Assembly: GCA_003956705.1 (NCBI GenBank)
Contig: QZCP01000144.1
Location: 1 to 64,000 of the forward strand
DNA length: 64,000 bases
Source: Brevipalpus yothersi
Taxonomy: Eukaryota > Arthropoda > Arachnida > Trombidiformes > Tenuipalpidae
Reading direction: 5' to 3'
The notes beneath the pieces are model-generated. The model saw only the letters and a program-made list of their open reading frames with translations, was not told the DNA's origin and did not search any database. A program made the translations under genes and the position numbers. Within the stretch, counting starts at the first letter, position 1. Every line of letters begins with the position of its first letter. Below, one piece after another: positions 36,475-47,617 of this stretch.

Positions 36475-37372
36475 TCTTCTCATGCACCAATATGGATTAA
36501 AAGATGGTACTTCTATTTACTGATTTCTTCATTCAGTAAGTTTTTCACCAATCGAAGCGAGATTTATCGATGAATGTACCTCCAGCGGTTACTTCTACTA
36601 TTAGATCAATAATCAATAATTATTGCAGTGTATGATCACTCAATCCAGATTCTCCTTGATGCAGTTCATTTTATTGGTTTTTTCTATTCAAAAAGAATCC
36701 AAAACTTGATTTTATCTTTTACCTTTATGAAGTTCTCTAAGATCCTTATCCCGTTATGACCTCTTTCTCTTTTTCCCTTTCTTTCTTTTAATCCTGACAT
36801 TTACCTTTTTTGCCCTTTTTTTAGATCAAAAATTGCTAATTTCTACCAACTTCACGTTCCCCCATACAGTTTGCTTACCAATTTTTTTACTTATGGACAG
36901 GATCTTATATTTGAAGCTATTGTCCAACTGTTTACATAACATGTAACATTTTGCTCATCTGATGCACTAGATTGTCTAACTTTATAATTTACTCAACTTA
37001 ACTTGTAATACATGTAGTCATGAAGTGTGGATGAGTGAGATTATGCATGCATGTGTCTGTGAAACAAATCGATTGTTTTAATGAATGTTTGAAAACAAGA
37101 TGTTTGCAGATGCTTAGTCAGACACTATACATCATCAATTTTAGGTTTATTTCTCTTCCTTTTCTCTCATGTACTCGAAAAATTAATGAAACAATCGACA
37201 TTATTTTCTATTTATAATTGTTCATACAATTTCTCTGTGATTAAAAATTATTCAGATGGATCAGCAGCTCAAACTTAATTGACACTACCTACATCTTATT
37301 AGCAAACAGTTCCTCTTCTCTTCCTCTAATCAGCCCGGATTTTCCCGGGAATTGGAAAAAAATATAAGTTAA
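36475..37372. other. Intergenic region
   Basis: About 0.9 kb, AT-rich with pyrimidine tracts around 36740-36830. It lies between amylase-fold gene 3 and catalase-fold gene E, both plus. A 60-aa ORF at 37035-37217 has no motif. No RNA gene or repeat is visible. Confidence 0.4.
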
Positions 37373-39441
37373 ATGATCCGAATCATCATTTCTTGGCCAG
37401 CTCTGATTCTATGGGCATCATTCATAGTAGGTTAAACCATGAAAATTTTGAAATTTTAAACTTGTGTTATATCGGTGATTGTGAAAATTTGTGGTGTTTC
37501 CTACAGCTTCATCCAATCAGGACACTGAATGCAAATTCCAAGGATGATCCACTTGGCCCACTCAATTCGATATCACTTGGACCTCGAGGACCAATTATTG
37601 TGCCAGATAGCTACTTTCTGGAGAAAATTCAACAATTTTCACGTGAACGTGTTCCAGAACGAATCAACAGTGCACTTGGTAATGGAGCTTTGGGCTACTT
37701 TGAGTGTAAAAATTTCAATCTTTCCCAAATTACGAAAGCCGATCTGTTTTCAGAATTCGGAAAGAAAACTGATTTGATTGTGAGATTCACTTCAAGTGGT
37801 AGGTCTGGTGGAAGTGATCTATCTCGAGGATTACGAGCTATTGGAATCAAATTTTACACTGATCAAGGTAATTGGGATCTGACCGGGCTAGATACACCAA
37901 TGTTTCCAATTCACGATTCTCTCAGATTTGGTGATATAACACGAATTCGTGAAGCCTGGTTAGCTCAACTCATTGATTATGCCCATAGTATTCCACAAGC
38001 TACCATATTCCCGATGATGTTTGACACTGATGAGGCAACAACCGATGGCTGGAGACGAATGACAGGCTTTTCAGTGACTACATATAAGTTTCGCAATTCT
38101 AGGAGTGATTACACTTATGTGCGCTTCAAGCTGGAGCCCCAATTGAAATTCAAATTTGTTCAAGGAAAAGAATTGATTTACATCAGAGGAAATATTCCAG
38201 ACTACTATCAGCGTGATCTTCATACTGCAATTGAGAGAGGACAATATCCTAGATGGATATTGAAAGCTCATCTAATGACTCCCAAAGAAGCTCAAAGAGC
38301 TGGATTCAACGTTTTCGATGCATCAAGGGTAAGATAGAGCGGCATATTATAATATATAATATAATGTACTTTCAATTGATTTTTCCACATGTCAAGTATA
38401 TGAGTTACCTAAAAGGTGAAGGTATTCTGTATATTCTTGGCTTCAAGTGGGAAAACCATTTTCTTACAGTTCTTACAGTTGTGAATAATAGCCGCTTTCT
38501 ACAAGGCTCTGTATAATCGTTGAAAACTTTTCCACTAATCCCATATCAAGAGAAACTTCTGATTGATTTATTCTAGACATGGGACGAAAGGACAGTCAGA
38601 ACAGTCCTGTTGGGAGAAATTGTGTTGAATAAGATAATTGATAACTATCACACACAAATAGAGCAACTGGCTTTTAATCCAAGTAACATGATTCCAGGAA
38701 TCGAATTTGCTCCTGATAAGGTGCTTCATGGGAGAATTTTTGCCTACCGAGATGCACAGAACTTTCGGTAAGTTGATTTTTTACTGATAGTTCTGCATTT
38801 CCAAAACTTTGATTATTTTCTACCATGAATATCTCTGACAAACTGGCTGAAATTTGAAATCAAAAAGCTCGAGGACTCATTCCAAGGGTTAATATGCAGA
38901 TTATTGGGTTTTTAAATGAATATTATTCTCATTTGGATCCTTTTGTTCTTTATTTTCATTGACAGTTTGGGAGTTGATCATGGGAATTTATCAGTGAATA
39001 GAGACAGAAATCGAAAAAATTCGATAAAAGTGCCCAATATATGTTCTGGTCCTAGGAGCAATGAATTTAATCCAATTTATGGCATCAACAAACTTGAACT
39101 TGATCTCAAGCCAACTTTTCCAATACACAAAAGTAAGATAATTCGGAGAGGAAACGATTGGCAGCATGAAACAGACTATACACAGGTAAAAAATGTATCT
39201 GATCTTTTGTGTGATAAATAATAATTTTTCTTCATTCTCACAGCTGAAGATTTTGTGGAATTCACAAGATGAACAAAAGCAATTGAGAAGTGTCAAAACA
39301 TTTGCAAAAGATTCATTAGCAGTTGATTCTCTCGCTATTGATGAGTATGTCAATAATACAGAGCAAATTGATAAAGATTATTTTACCAAGTTATCTTCAG
39401 CAATTGCCGAGGAACGAGCTTCTCAGAATGTGTTTGTATAA
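37373..39441 (+). CDS. Secreted catalase-fold protein E (distal His replaced by Ser)
   Basis: Exons 37373-37426, 37507-38328, 38577-38767, 38966-39185 and 39244-39441 stay in phase; about 494 aa. Exon 1 encodes a signal peptide (MIRIIISWPALILWASFI). Core motifs: FSRERVPERI, GNGALGYFE, DLIVRFTSS, QGNWDL. Distal His75 is Ser (codon 37669-37671) and Asn148 is Leu (NWDLTGLD). The haem side is kept ([13 protein letters not shown], then LG across the splice). Exon 3 is the family-standard 191 nt. Exon 4 is the most diverged of the array but aligns through LGVDHGNLSVN at its start and DYTQ at its end. Exon 5 matches gene A (LWNSQDEQ against IWNSFDSD). A probable AATAAA signal is at 39456-39461. Confidence 0.82.
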
Positions 39442-39802
39442 TTAGAGAGACTTTAAATAAACTCACAAACTTCCATTTAGATGGAGGTCCCCTCAACTTC
39501 ACTAAAAGATCATATTGCAATAAAATATTTACGAAAATATCACCAGGAACTCGAAAAATGTGAAGAGTGTCCATTCAACTACACGTTTGGCCTCAGACCC
39601 TCGTTTTTAGTATGTGAAATCTGTCTTCAAAAAAATTTGCTAAATAAGGTCTCGTGGGCCATTCAAATTGACCATCAAGAGAAGGCAGATAGTGGCCGAA
39701 GTGCCCATTAGAGCTATGAGTTTGGAGTATTTTTTGAGCAAAAAACTTGAAAAATGATACAAACATCAATTCAAGCATTGATATCATGCTGAATTCTAGA
39801 TA
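39442..39802. other. Spacer with an unassigned short ORF
   Basis: Between catalase-fold gene E and the minus-strand exon at 39803. It contains a 76-aa plus ORF (39481-39711) with four Cys (KCEECPF, VCEICLQ) resembling a zinc-knuckle pair, but without signal peptide or splice partners. I cannot support it as a gene. Confidence 0.3.
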
Positions 39803-40087
39803 CTATTTCCCTTGGACAATTGGTATCACTACAATGCTCAGAACTTCGGCATTACTTTCCTCCAGAACATCATTCGATTGGAATCGTTTCATGGCTGCGG
39901 TAACTGAGACTTGAGAATCATCTTCAGCAAGTGTTCGCATCACACTTCCTTGAGTCCTCTCATGGGCATTCAGATTGGCACTGATTTCGATTCCACTCCG
40001 GTAATCGAAATATGGCTTAATCGGCTTATCTGTAACTTTTGTGGCCCTGAATCGAAGAATAACTTCGAATGAGAAAAGAACGAATTT
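39803..40087 (-). CDS. Last exon of an unrecognised gene
   Basis: A 95-codon open stretch with good coding character and a proper stop. It begins at a plausible acceptor (TTCTAATAG) and reads KFVLFSFEVILRFRATKV, then a mixed charged sequence ending VIPIVQGK. Upstream on the same strand, near 40405-40330, is a candidate leader exon (MLVSYLLFSMPIAILLL) and a possible middle exon near 40250-40110. I could not join all three in one phase, so only this exon is annotated. The family is not recognised. Confidence 0.4.
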   Translation of the reverse strand, partial: KFVLFSFEVILRFRATKVTDKPIKPYFDYRSGIEISANLNAHERTQGSVMRTLAEDDSQVSVTAAMKRFQSNDVLEESNAEVLSIVVIPIVQGK

Positions 40088-41010
40088 CTATTAGAACTCA
40101 GGAGCTCACTTATCTATCGATTTTTCTTCAATATCTCCATGAATTTCTTCCTGCTTTCCATGAAAACCTTCAGCCCTTGCCAATTTGCCAGAGCCAATAT
40201 GGATCGAATGTTCATTCCTTTGAATTACCATCCAATAGTCAAATTCACAATTACAACATCAATTGCATCGTTTTTATGGGGAATGAATCATTTAATTTAA
40301 AGCATTTACGGATCCAAAAAATTACACTCACCGGACACAATAATATCTCCTGATCGGTAGCAACAAGATTGCGATGGGCATTGAGAAGAGTAAATAAGAC
40401 ACTAACATCATAATCAGAATATTGACTGATTCAAGAGAATACGCTCAGGTAAAATCGGATGTTTTCTCTATGTGTTTTCTGATCCGAGCTCTAACCAACG
40501 TGATTTCTCATCCAACTAGATTCAATGATTCCCAAAGAAGTTCATCATGCGTAAGGCCCATATGTATTTTATGTGGATATTTCTTTACTTTTTCCAATGG
40601 CTTGCTTTCTAAGCAGCTGGAAAGACAAACTGTCAGACAAATCACTGCTTCAGTTTTGTGAATAAAATCTTCCAGCTATTCAAGTGATAAAATTGAAACT
40701 CTCAAAGCAATCAAAATCAATTAACCAATCACCATCCTCATACCCGACTTATACCTGACTTACACTCTTGTCTCTGCTTACTGTATACAGTTTTGATTAG
40801 GATTTCCCGTGCCTGAAATTCAATGATGACATCAAGTTTCCTCAAAAATTTTCACTTTATTTTGATGTTATGTTCTTTCGGAGGTATAATGGCAATTTTG
40901 CTCGAGGAGAAGAGACCAATTATTCATTTTTTTAAATTTTTTAAATATCAATAGAAACTTATACCTTATCCAACTATCAATTAGAACAAATTTGTTCTCA
41001 CATTGATTCA
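40088..41010. other. Region with possible upstream exons only
   Basis: This may contain the 5' exons of the minus-strand gene ending at 39803 and a 5' extension (from about 40954) of the plus-strand gene starting at 41011. Other ORFs (40069-40353, 40422-40661) overlap these and lack motifs. No repeat or RNA gene is seen. Confidence 0.3.
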
Positions 41011-41773
41011 ATGGTATTGTCAAGTTTGTCCCAAGATAATCTGGTAAAATTAATAAGATCTGAGATAGAAAATATGAAACACACTTTACACCAGAAAGCT
41101 TTCAGGTAAGTCATCGATGAGTTGATCATTTCTCTAATTCTACTTTTTTTCCACCTTGATTTTGGTAAGAAATTCTGATGGTGATGGTACCGAGAATATT
41201 GATCTATCGAATGATGATGAGATTGATGAGAATGGTCAACTTTTCGAAGTGCTCGGAGTTGGAAGTGGCTCATCTATCATTGAAATGAGTAGTCCTTTCC
41301 TGGTTATTCAAGCCAATGATAAAGGTAGATCATCATATATCAAGCAGCTTCAGGCAAATGTAGCCCTTGTTGTTGATTTATCGAAAAGAAATGATTCAAA
41401 AGCTGATTTGACGAGATATGGCGAGGAACTCATTCAAAAGTCTCCCCAAACTAGATCTTGCAAAGATCTGATACGATTAGTTTATAAAAATCTAAGTACT
41501 CCTAACTCAAGAGAGATTGAAAGAAATATAATATACGATGAACCGGATGACAGTTTGGATCAACTGAAATCAACAGTCGATGGTGATAAAACTTCTCTAT
41601 CATTGAATAGTGAGATCAAATCAGATGGATTGGCTGACTACATAATTAATGTTTCAAAAGATAGAGCAAGCAGTACCTTTCTCGAACAAAATACGGAAGA
41701 CCAAATTCACAATAATTACAAAAAATCAGATATACATCTGATCGACCTGGCCCTTGCACTAAATGAAGGTTAA
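41011..41773 (+). CDS. Unrecognised two-exon gene
   Basis: Exons 41011-41105 and 41170-41773 join in phase (GTAAGT donor, TTTGGTAAG acceptor) to at least 232 aa. The frame is open upstream of 41011 to about 40954, so an earlier exon is possible. The protein is acidic and Ser/Asp-rich (NSDGDGTENID, NDDEIDENGQ) with no signal peptide, membrane segment or known domain that I can name. It is convergent with the exonuclease-like gene downstream. The function is unknown. Confidence 0.45.
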
Positions 41774-42159
41774 GTGTAATAATCTGGATTTTGCTTTTAT
41801 ACTATGCTAGACTGCAAGCTTCATGTCAATATAGCGAGAAAATGGATCCAAAAAAGAGGAAGTGACTTAGTCCAGATCTTAATCCACCAATTACTCAGAT
41901 TTTTCAGTTTCTCAGTTTTTCTTCACATCAATCCATTCGAACATCAGCGATTCCAGTTTGGGTATCATGTAGATAAATACATATTATTGATTCCTTTTTT
42001 GGATCTGGTGATGAATTTGTATAATTGTTGGTAAATAGCTCAAATCAAATAACACAAATACATTGTACAAGAAGCGAGCGTCTAAAAAGTGGGTAAGATG
42101 CTGGATTGATCCAATAAAATTAGATTAGTTTAGGTTTCAACAATATATCAACAAAATTT
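41774..42159. other. Intergenic region between convergent genes
   Basis: About 390 bp between the 3' ends of the unknown plus-strand gene and the zinc-finger/exonuclease-like gene (-). A 76-aa ORF at 41804-42034 shows no coding evidence. Confidence 0.4.
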
Positions 42160-44364
42160 TCACTGGGTTCGAGGTTTTTTGTTCACCCGCTCAAGAGAAT
42201 TTGAAAAAAATTGCTCGTAAAGATTGCGAGGATTGGTGTAGGGAGGATGAAGATCCCTAGCAGGATCCACATAATGATCCCAATTGGGTTTGAAAACCTT
42301 TTGACCGAAAGGAGTTTCCTTGATCTCTTGTGGCCAATCACCGAAAACATCCATGTGTTTTTTCAACAGGCCACATATCTGAGAATTTAGGGGATACTGT
42401 ATCACAGGCCATCCATTTTCTCCATACACGACATTTGACCTAGCTTGTTCATAGGTTTTCTCGATTCTCTCTCGATCAGCAAGATATAAGCATAAAATAA
42501 AGTATGCATTATGAATTGCGTAATGCTTTTTTCTTCCATGAATTGGAGCACCAAAAATAAGATAGGTGGCCAATTGTAGTGATAGTGTAGGACACATCTT
42601 GTGGCAATTATAATAGGCACCAATATCACGAATTTTATGACGAATCGAGTAATAATCTCGGCGAGTGAAGTTCAGTCTCTGGAGAAGACTTACTTGGCCA
42701 TGGATCACAATTAGGTCGGCTTCTAGTAGATATTCGATAGCTCTCGAGCGAGCCAGAGTAAAACTTTGACAATATCTAATGTGCTCAAATTTGAGTCCAG
42801 TGATAATATTCTCATCATCAGGATCGAGAAGTAAATTTTTTGGATAGCGTACTAGATCACATAGTACAATACCATCCGTTGTCATCATTCCAATTGAACC
42901 CGGGGCACCAAAAATATGGCCACCAATTCGAAGTGTTTGTCCCACAATATCTAGCGAGATCACTTTCAAGTTATTCTCTCGGATAAATTGAACGGAATCC
43001 ATTACCATTGACCATGCTGGGGTATTGTCACGTTCAATGTGCAAAGGTGGACAGAATTTTTTCACTGAGTCAACACGCCTCATTGCTCGAAGCTTGTGTT
43101 GTTGTCTTCTATTTGTCTTACTTTCAGAACTTGTTGATTGTTCATTTCTCAGATTTTCAGCAAATTTCAGACTTCCATCAGAATTTCTTGTAACCATTGC
43201 CCTTTGAATAATTCCATTAAGATTGATAGAGTTTCTCTTGAATCTATTCATGTTGCAGACAGTAGCATGAGATTGCTTTAGATTTCCCGTTCTGAATTTC
43301 AGAATAGATTTGGGCTTAAGATTCTTGGCCTTTAATCGTGATTCTAGCTCTTCTCTTTCGATTGGAGTACAAAAAGTATCTTGGAGGCTTCTGGTAGGAA
43401 CTATTGTTGCCTCTATTGCCAGATTTTTACCATAAAACCCACACAGTCTATTAGTTTTGAAATGCTGATTATCACCTTCAACATCCGTTATGACGTTCTT
43501 GATAGCACTTTGCTGACTTGGAATATCAATTGCAGGCTTTTCAGCTCTGCCATTTTCATCAATTTCAGCTTCATCTGCCACAATCACAATAGGTTTGTTG
43601 TCATCTTCATCCAAATCGATTACTTCCACTTTAACTTTGATCTCATCTGGAGGACATATAATTTGAACATCTTCATCATTCTGATCATCCAAATCACCAA
43701 GAGAGTGATATATCAGTGGTAAAGATGCATCAGGTATTCGAAAGTTTGTTTCATTCCTGTCCTGATGATATTTCACATGATGCACCATAACTTGCCATTT
43801 AGCCATGAATGAACAATCAACTTGATTACAAGCATATACGATCTGATCAATCAGCTGAATTCTATCCCGAGATGGACTTACGATCATTGGTGGTGTTAAA
43901 TCTTGACACATCCAACATGCATCATTCAGACACACAAATGGACACAATATCGGCTTGGCAGGTCGAGTAATTTTTTTACAGAAAACGTAGAGATTGGCAA
44001 GGTATTTGAAGCAAGACCAACAGTATATATAACCACAATTTTGACATTCTTTCATGATGTACGGTAAACTGTTGCACAGAGAACAACAGAGTGAAGCTTG
44101 TATAGTTGTCTTGTCCATTTCGGTTATCCAATCGGGAAATTCAACAAGATTAATATCACAACCAGGACTGAATGTGTGGGGCATACTTTTAGCTGTATCT
44201 TGAAGAGGAACACCGAATCTCTCTCCCATCTTGATCAAATAATGGATCCAAAGTAATTGTTTTTGACTCATGGCATGGAAATCAAATCGGTTATCGCTTT
44301 GATAGTCTTTCATCAGTTGGTCGATCTCCTGGATCATTTTCTTGATTTGTTTAGACATTCTCAA
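42160..44364 (-). CDS. Zinc-finger protein with a degenerate DEDDh (REXO-like) exonuclease domain
   Basis: Intronless, 734 aa. Residues about 90-150 hold a Cys-rich RING-like region (CSLCNSLP, CQNCGYIYCWSC, CPFVC, CWMC), followed by a TRAF-like Cys/His motif (YACNQVDCSFMAKWQVMVHHVKYH). The middle is acidic and probably disordered. The C-terminal domain (about 460-650) follows the order of REXO1/REXO4-type RNA exonucleases: VISLDIVGQT for ALDCEMVGT, DGIVLCDLVRYP, LIVIHGQVSLLQRL for ILVGHxxxNDLxxL, IRDI for IRDT, and HYAIHNAYFILCLYL for HxxxxDAxAAMxLY. The first Asp and the His remain, but Glu and the second and third Asp are missing, so nuclease activity is unlikely. The resemblance is by eye and is moderate. 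Confidence 0.6.
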   Translation of the reverse strand: MRMSKQIKKMIQEIDQLMKDYQSDNRFDFHAMSQKQLLWIHYLIKMGERFGVPLQDTAKSMPHTFSPGCDINLVEFPDWITEMDKTTIQASLCCSLCNSLPYIMKECQNCGYIYCWSCFKYLANLYVFCKKITRPAKPILCPFVCLNDACWMCQDLTPPMIVSPSRDRIQLIDQIVYACNQVDCSFMAKWQVMVHHVKYHQDRNETNFRIPDASLPLIYHSLGDLDDQNDEDVQIICPPDEIKVKVEVIDLDEDDNKPIVIVADEAEIDENGRAEKPAIDIPSQQSAIKNVITDVEGDNQHFKTNRLCGFYGKNLAIEATIVPTRSLQDTFCTPIEREELESRLKAKNLKPKSILKFRTGNLKQSHATVCNMNRFKRNSINLNGIIQRAMVTRNSDGSLKFAENLRNEQSTSSESKTNRRQQHKLRAMRRVDSVKKFCPPLHIERDNTPAWSMVMDSVQFIRENNLKVISLDIVGQTLRIGGHIFGAPGSIGMMTTDGIVLCDLVRYPKNLLLDPDDENIITGLKFEHIRYCQSFTLARSRAIEYLLEADLIVIHGQVSLLQRLNFTRRDYYSIRHKIRDIGAYYNCHKMCPTLSLQLATYLIFGAPIHGRKKHYAIHNAYFILCLYLADRERIEKTYEQARSNVVYGENGWPVIQYPLNSQICGLLKKHMDVFGDWPQEIKETPFGQKVFKPNWDHYVDPARDLHPPYTNPRNLYEQFFSNSLERVNKKPRTQ

Positions 44365-44895
44365 TTAAATACAGATTTTAGAAAATTTAAATTGCACAAA
44401 CTAATCTGAAAGAAGCAATGAAAAGCTGAAAACCAATATCATAGCTCACATTAGTTGAATAAACTTTAAACTTCCAATCTAGATCAGTCGATTAGGCAGT
44501 GAACTGTTAAACAAGATAATCAATAGGATCGAAGATTAGATATCGAATGTGGTTGCTAGCTACTCATCTCAGCATTGAAATAATAAAGTGTAAAGGTCTT
44601 TGGATTTGCTCATTTCCTTTTCTCGATAAAAGATTGAACTCCTTGAGGGTGCTCTTGAGTCAAGGACCATTATGAGGAAGCTCGATTGTTGAGAAGCTAT
44701 TCCCTAGATCAGTTCTTCACTACAGTAGATTATTACCATTTTGAGCTGATTTACTGATTTTACAGCTCTCTAAGATTGAAAAGCTTGAATATAATCACAA
44801 ATTCGATTGTTGATGAGTCACGATAATCAAATTATTTCTATATCTGGTTTATTGATCAACCATCTGCATTCTAGAACAATTCTCCATGCTTATGC
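44365..44895. other. Intergenic region
   Basis: Spacer upstream of the 734-aa gene and downstream of catalase-fold gene F (both minus). It should contain the promoter of the 734-aa gene. The segmental duplication shared with 61.8 kb begins just to the right, near 44922. Confidence 0.4.
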
Positions 44896-46688
44896 TCAAA
44901 AGCATACTTTCATGGCAATGTTCAATTCTCGACGAACATCTTCACAATAATTTGGATTAGCTTGTCTGAGATGTTTCAAGAATCCTATCTGAAACTCTAT
45001 CCTCGCAGATCTCATATCACTACTCAATCTGCGTGCCAGACGTTTTTGCTGTGGTCTGCCGAACGAAGTCCAAGTTTCATTGACCTTAGAAGAAAGAGAA
45101 ATGAACTAAGGATTTTTCAAAACTACATTTTTGAGTCAAACCCTGGTTCTTACCTGAGAATAGTTATCAGAGTTTTGAGTTTGTGCACGATAGATGAGAT
45201 CACCGGTTGGAAAATCTTTGAAACTATTATCCGGATAAGTTTTTCTAGAAGTGAACGAGTTCGGATAATAATTGGGTCCTGGACCTCCATTTTCTCGAGA
45301 AGTACAAGTTCCATCCCGATAAGTTGGATTCTCTTTGCCCGTTTTTGGTCGATTAGTTGACCAATATCGATGATTTTCTAGGAGTCTGATGTAATGAGAA
45401 AATGTTTCAATCTAAAATCTGAGTTCAAGTCAACACTACAGCGTACCTCGCTCGCTGAGCATCTTTGTAGAGGAAAAAACGGCCTTGCTGAAGCCTATCC
45501 GGTGATGGTCCGATACCAGGCACAATATTTCCAGGATTCAAGCCTAATTGTTCGATTTGTGAAAACCAATTTGTGGGATTTTCATTTAAAACAAGTCGTC
45601 CAAGATGAATTTCTGGGAAAATTTTCTCATCCCATATCTGTGTTGATTAAATTAAGAGATCATTCTTCTGATTCTTAGATTTCCAACTAGTCACCTTGGT
45701 TGCATCAAATGGATCAAAATTAATCTTCTTTGAAACCTCAGGGGTCAATATTTGGGCTACTAATGTCCATTCGGGAAAATCACCACGTTTGATAGCTGCA
45801 TACAAATCTCTCGAATAATAATCAGGTATGTATCCACGCAATATTCGAGCAGTTTCAAATTCCATGAATCTATATTTTCTTTTCGCTTTCAATGTGAAGC
45901 GAACAGGATAAATTTTTCCATCCTCATTTGTCAAGCTCAAAGAGCACACTGAGAATGTGTCCATCATTCGCCAGTCCCATGGAAGACCAATATCAGAATA
46001 CAACCATGTTGTACTGTGTATTCCCTCAGGATTGGATGTGGTATAGTCTATATGAGCATTCGGATCACGGAGATTGTTCTCAGGATTCTCATCAAACGTA
46101 TGGGTAGCTTCAGGTGATCTTTGTGGACTGCGAAAAGTGCTCACGGGAAGGCTCATCGTTAATAGATCCCAATTCCCTTCCTCAGTGTAAAATTTTACAG
46201 CAAACCCATATATATCATCTTGAACAGTTTGTGCAACTCCATTTCTATCTGGACCAGATGAAAGTCTGGCAACCAGAGGTGTTCGCTTACCAACCTTACT
46301 GAATAATTTTGCCTTACTGTATCGATGAGCATCCGGTGACGTACACTCAAAGTATCCAAAGGCTCCACTACCTGTGCTAAAGGGTTTCCTGTCGATTACT
46401 TTCTCTCTCACAAAATAGCCAAACTTTTTGATCAAATTTGTGTCCCTCAGAAGTAAAGTATCGATAGGTGTTCTGGACAATTTTTCGTATGGAAAATAAT
46501 CAGAACTTCCTTTCTCACCAATAGTAGCAGCAGTGGTGTTGAACTTCCATCTTTCAGATCCCCAAGTAGTCTGTGTTGATTGATGAGAATAATTTTCAGC
46601 ACCTACATGTAGTCAACATGAATCTCACCTGTTGGATAGATGGAAAACAAGAAATGATAACAATCAAAGAAAAATTTGCAAGATACAT
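44896..46688 (-). CDS. Secreted catalase-fold protein F (distal His replaced by Phe)
   Basis: Exons 46688-46629, 46570-45695, 45637-45447, 45385-45154, 45084-44896 give about 515 aa in one frame. Exon 1 encodes a 20-residue signal peptide (MYLANFSLIVIISCFPSIQQ). F is among the members closest to active catalases (RYSKAKLFSKVGKRTPLVARL, YGFAVKFYTEEGNWDL, GGPGPNYYPNSF), yet distal His75 is Phe (codon at 46379-46381; DRKPFSTGSGAFG) and Asn148 is Met. Tyr358 and its Arg partners are present (GRFFLYKDAQRARL). Exon 3 is 191 nt. It is divergently paired with gene G through a spacer of about 0.9 kb. The pair is duplicated at 61.8-64 kb. Confidence 0.85.
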
Positions 46689-47617
46689 TTCACTGGTGAG
46701 ATTAATTTTTCTCGAGGTGAGAACTTGCACGATCTCAATTTCCGAAACAACAAGCAAAAATAGTGAACACATGTTTGATGAATCCAGATGCGATATTTTC
46801 CACTTTTGTTCTAATCAGCGTCACTGAATATAATGAATAATGGATAACGAATGTATTTGATGGTATAGTAAACTTCATCAACTCTTATTGAACTGTTTAT
46901 GATCGAAATGGTCTCAAGTCAGTGATTTGGAAGCTTCATCAAAAGTCATGATAGTCGAGAGATCAGAGAGGGGACCAATATTCTAGGAACTCCTATGAAA
47001 CGTTTTTTGTGGCAGACTCATAACTCTCAGGACCTTTCGACATCTTACCAACAGGAATCATGATCAGGATGATCAAGGTAGTGTTCACTACATGACATCT
47101 GCTTAACTTGCTGATTATCTCCTAAAATCACCAGAAGGGAAACTTTTTCCCCTGTTTCCGAACAGTATTCTGGAAGACATGAAAATTTGCATTAGATAAG
47201 GTCTTCCTGGTTCATCAAAACTCAGAAAAATACTAATTTTGAGCTCTTGTCTTTACTCATCTCTCTAATAACAGATTCATTTTACAAAATGCAGGGAAAC
47301 CAATTGATTCACTCGATTCACAAAGATACATATGTCTAACTGCTCTCATGGTGTACTGGAACTGTATTGCATAATCCTCATTTAATTGTAATCAAGTCAT
47401 TTGACTGGAGGTAGCATCTGGCTCGATGCTTGTATATTTCAACCTTTTTTCTCTCTCATGAAGAAAATATAATTGTTAAGAATGTTGCAATATCGCATCA
47501 TGGGAGGAATTCACTCTTCATTTAATGAACTGTATTCATTCAATCATCCTAACTACCGAAACAGATCGATCGAAGATTGGTTTCCCATTAACAGTCCGTT
47601 GAGAGTAAAATGTCAAG
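46689..47617. promoter_or_regulatory. Shared upstream spacer of divergent genes F and G
   Basis: The two genes are transcribed away from this 929-bp spacer, so it holds both promoters. Its copy at about 62818-63745 is clearly alignable along its length with small indels and substitutions. No ORF or repeat is seen in it. Confidence 0.55.

Noticed and set aside
38253..38516. 87-aa ORF overlapping catalase-fold gene E
   Set aside because: Different frame from the catalase exon, mostly intron sequence, no motif.
42160..44364. Maelstrom-type domain for the 734-aa protein
   Set aside because: The order LDIVG, GIVLCDLV, IVIHG, IRDI, HxxxHNA follows REXO-type exonucleases better; the ECHC pattern of Maelstrom was not found.
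44962..45678. Plus-strand ORFs (132 and 94 aa) over catalase-fold gene F
   Set aside because: They are shadows of the minus-strand exons 3-5, which have clear catalase homology.
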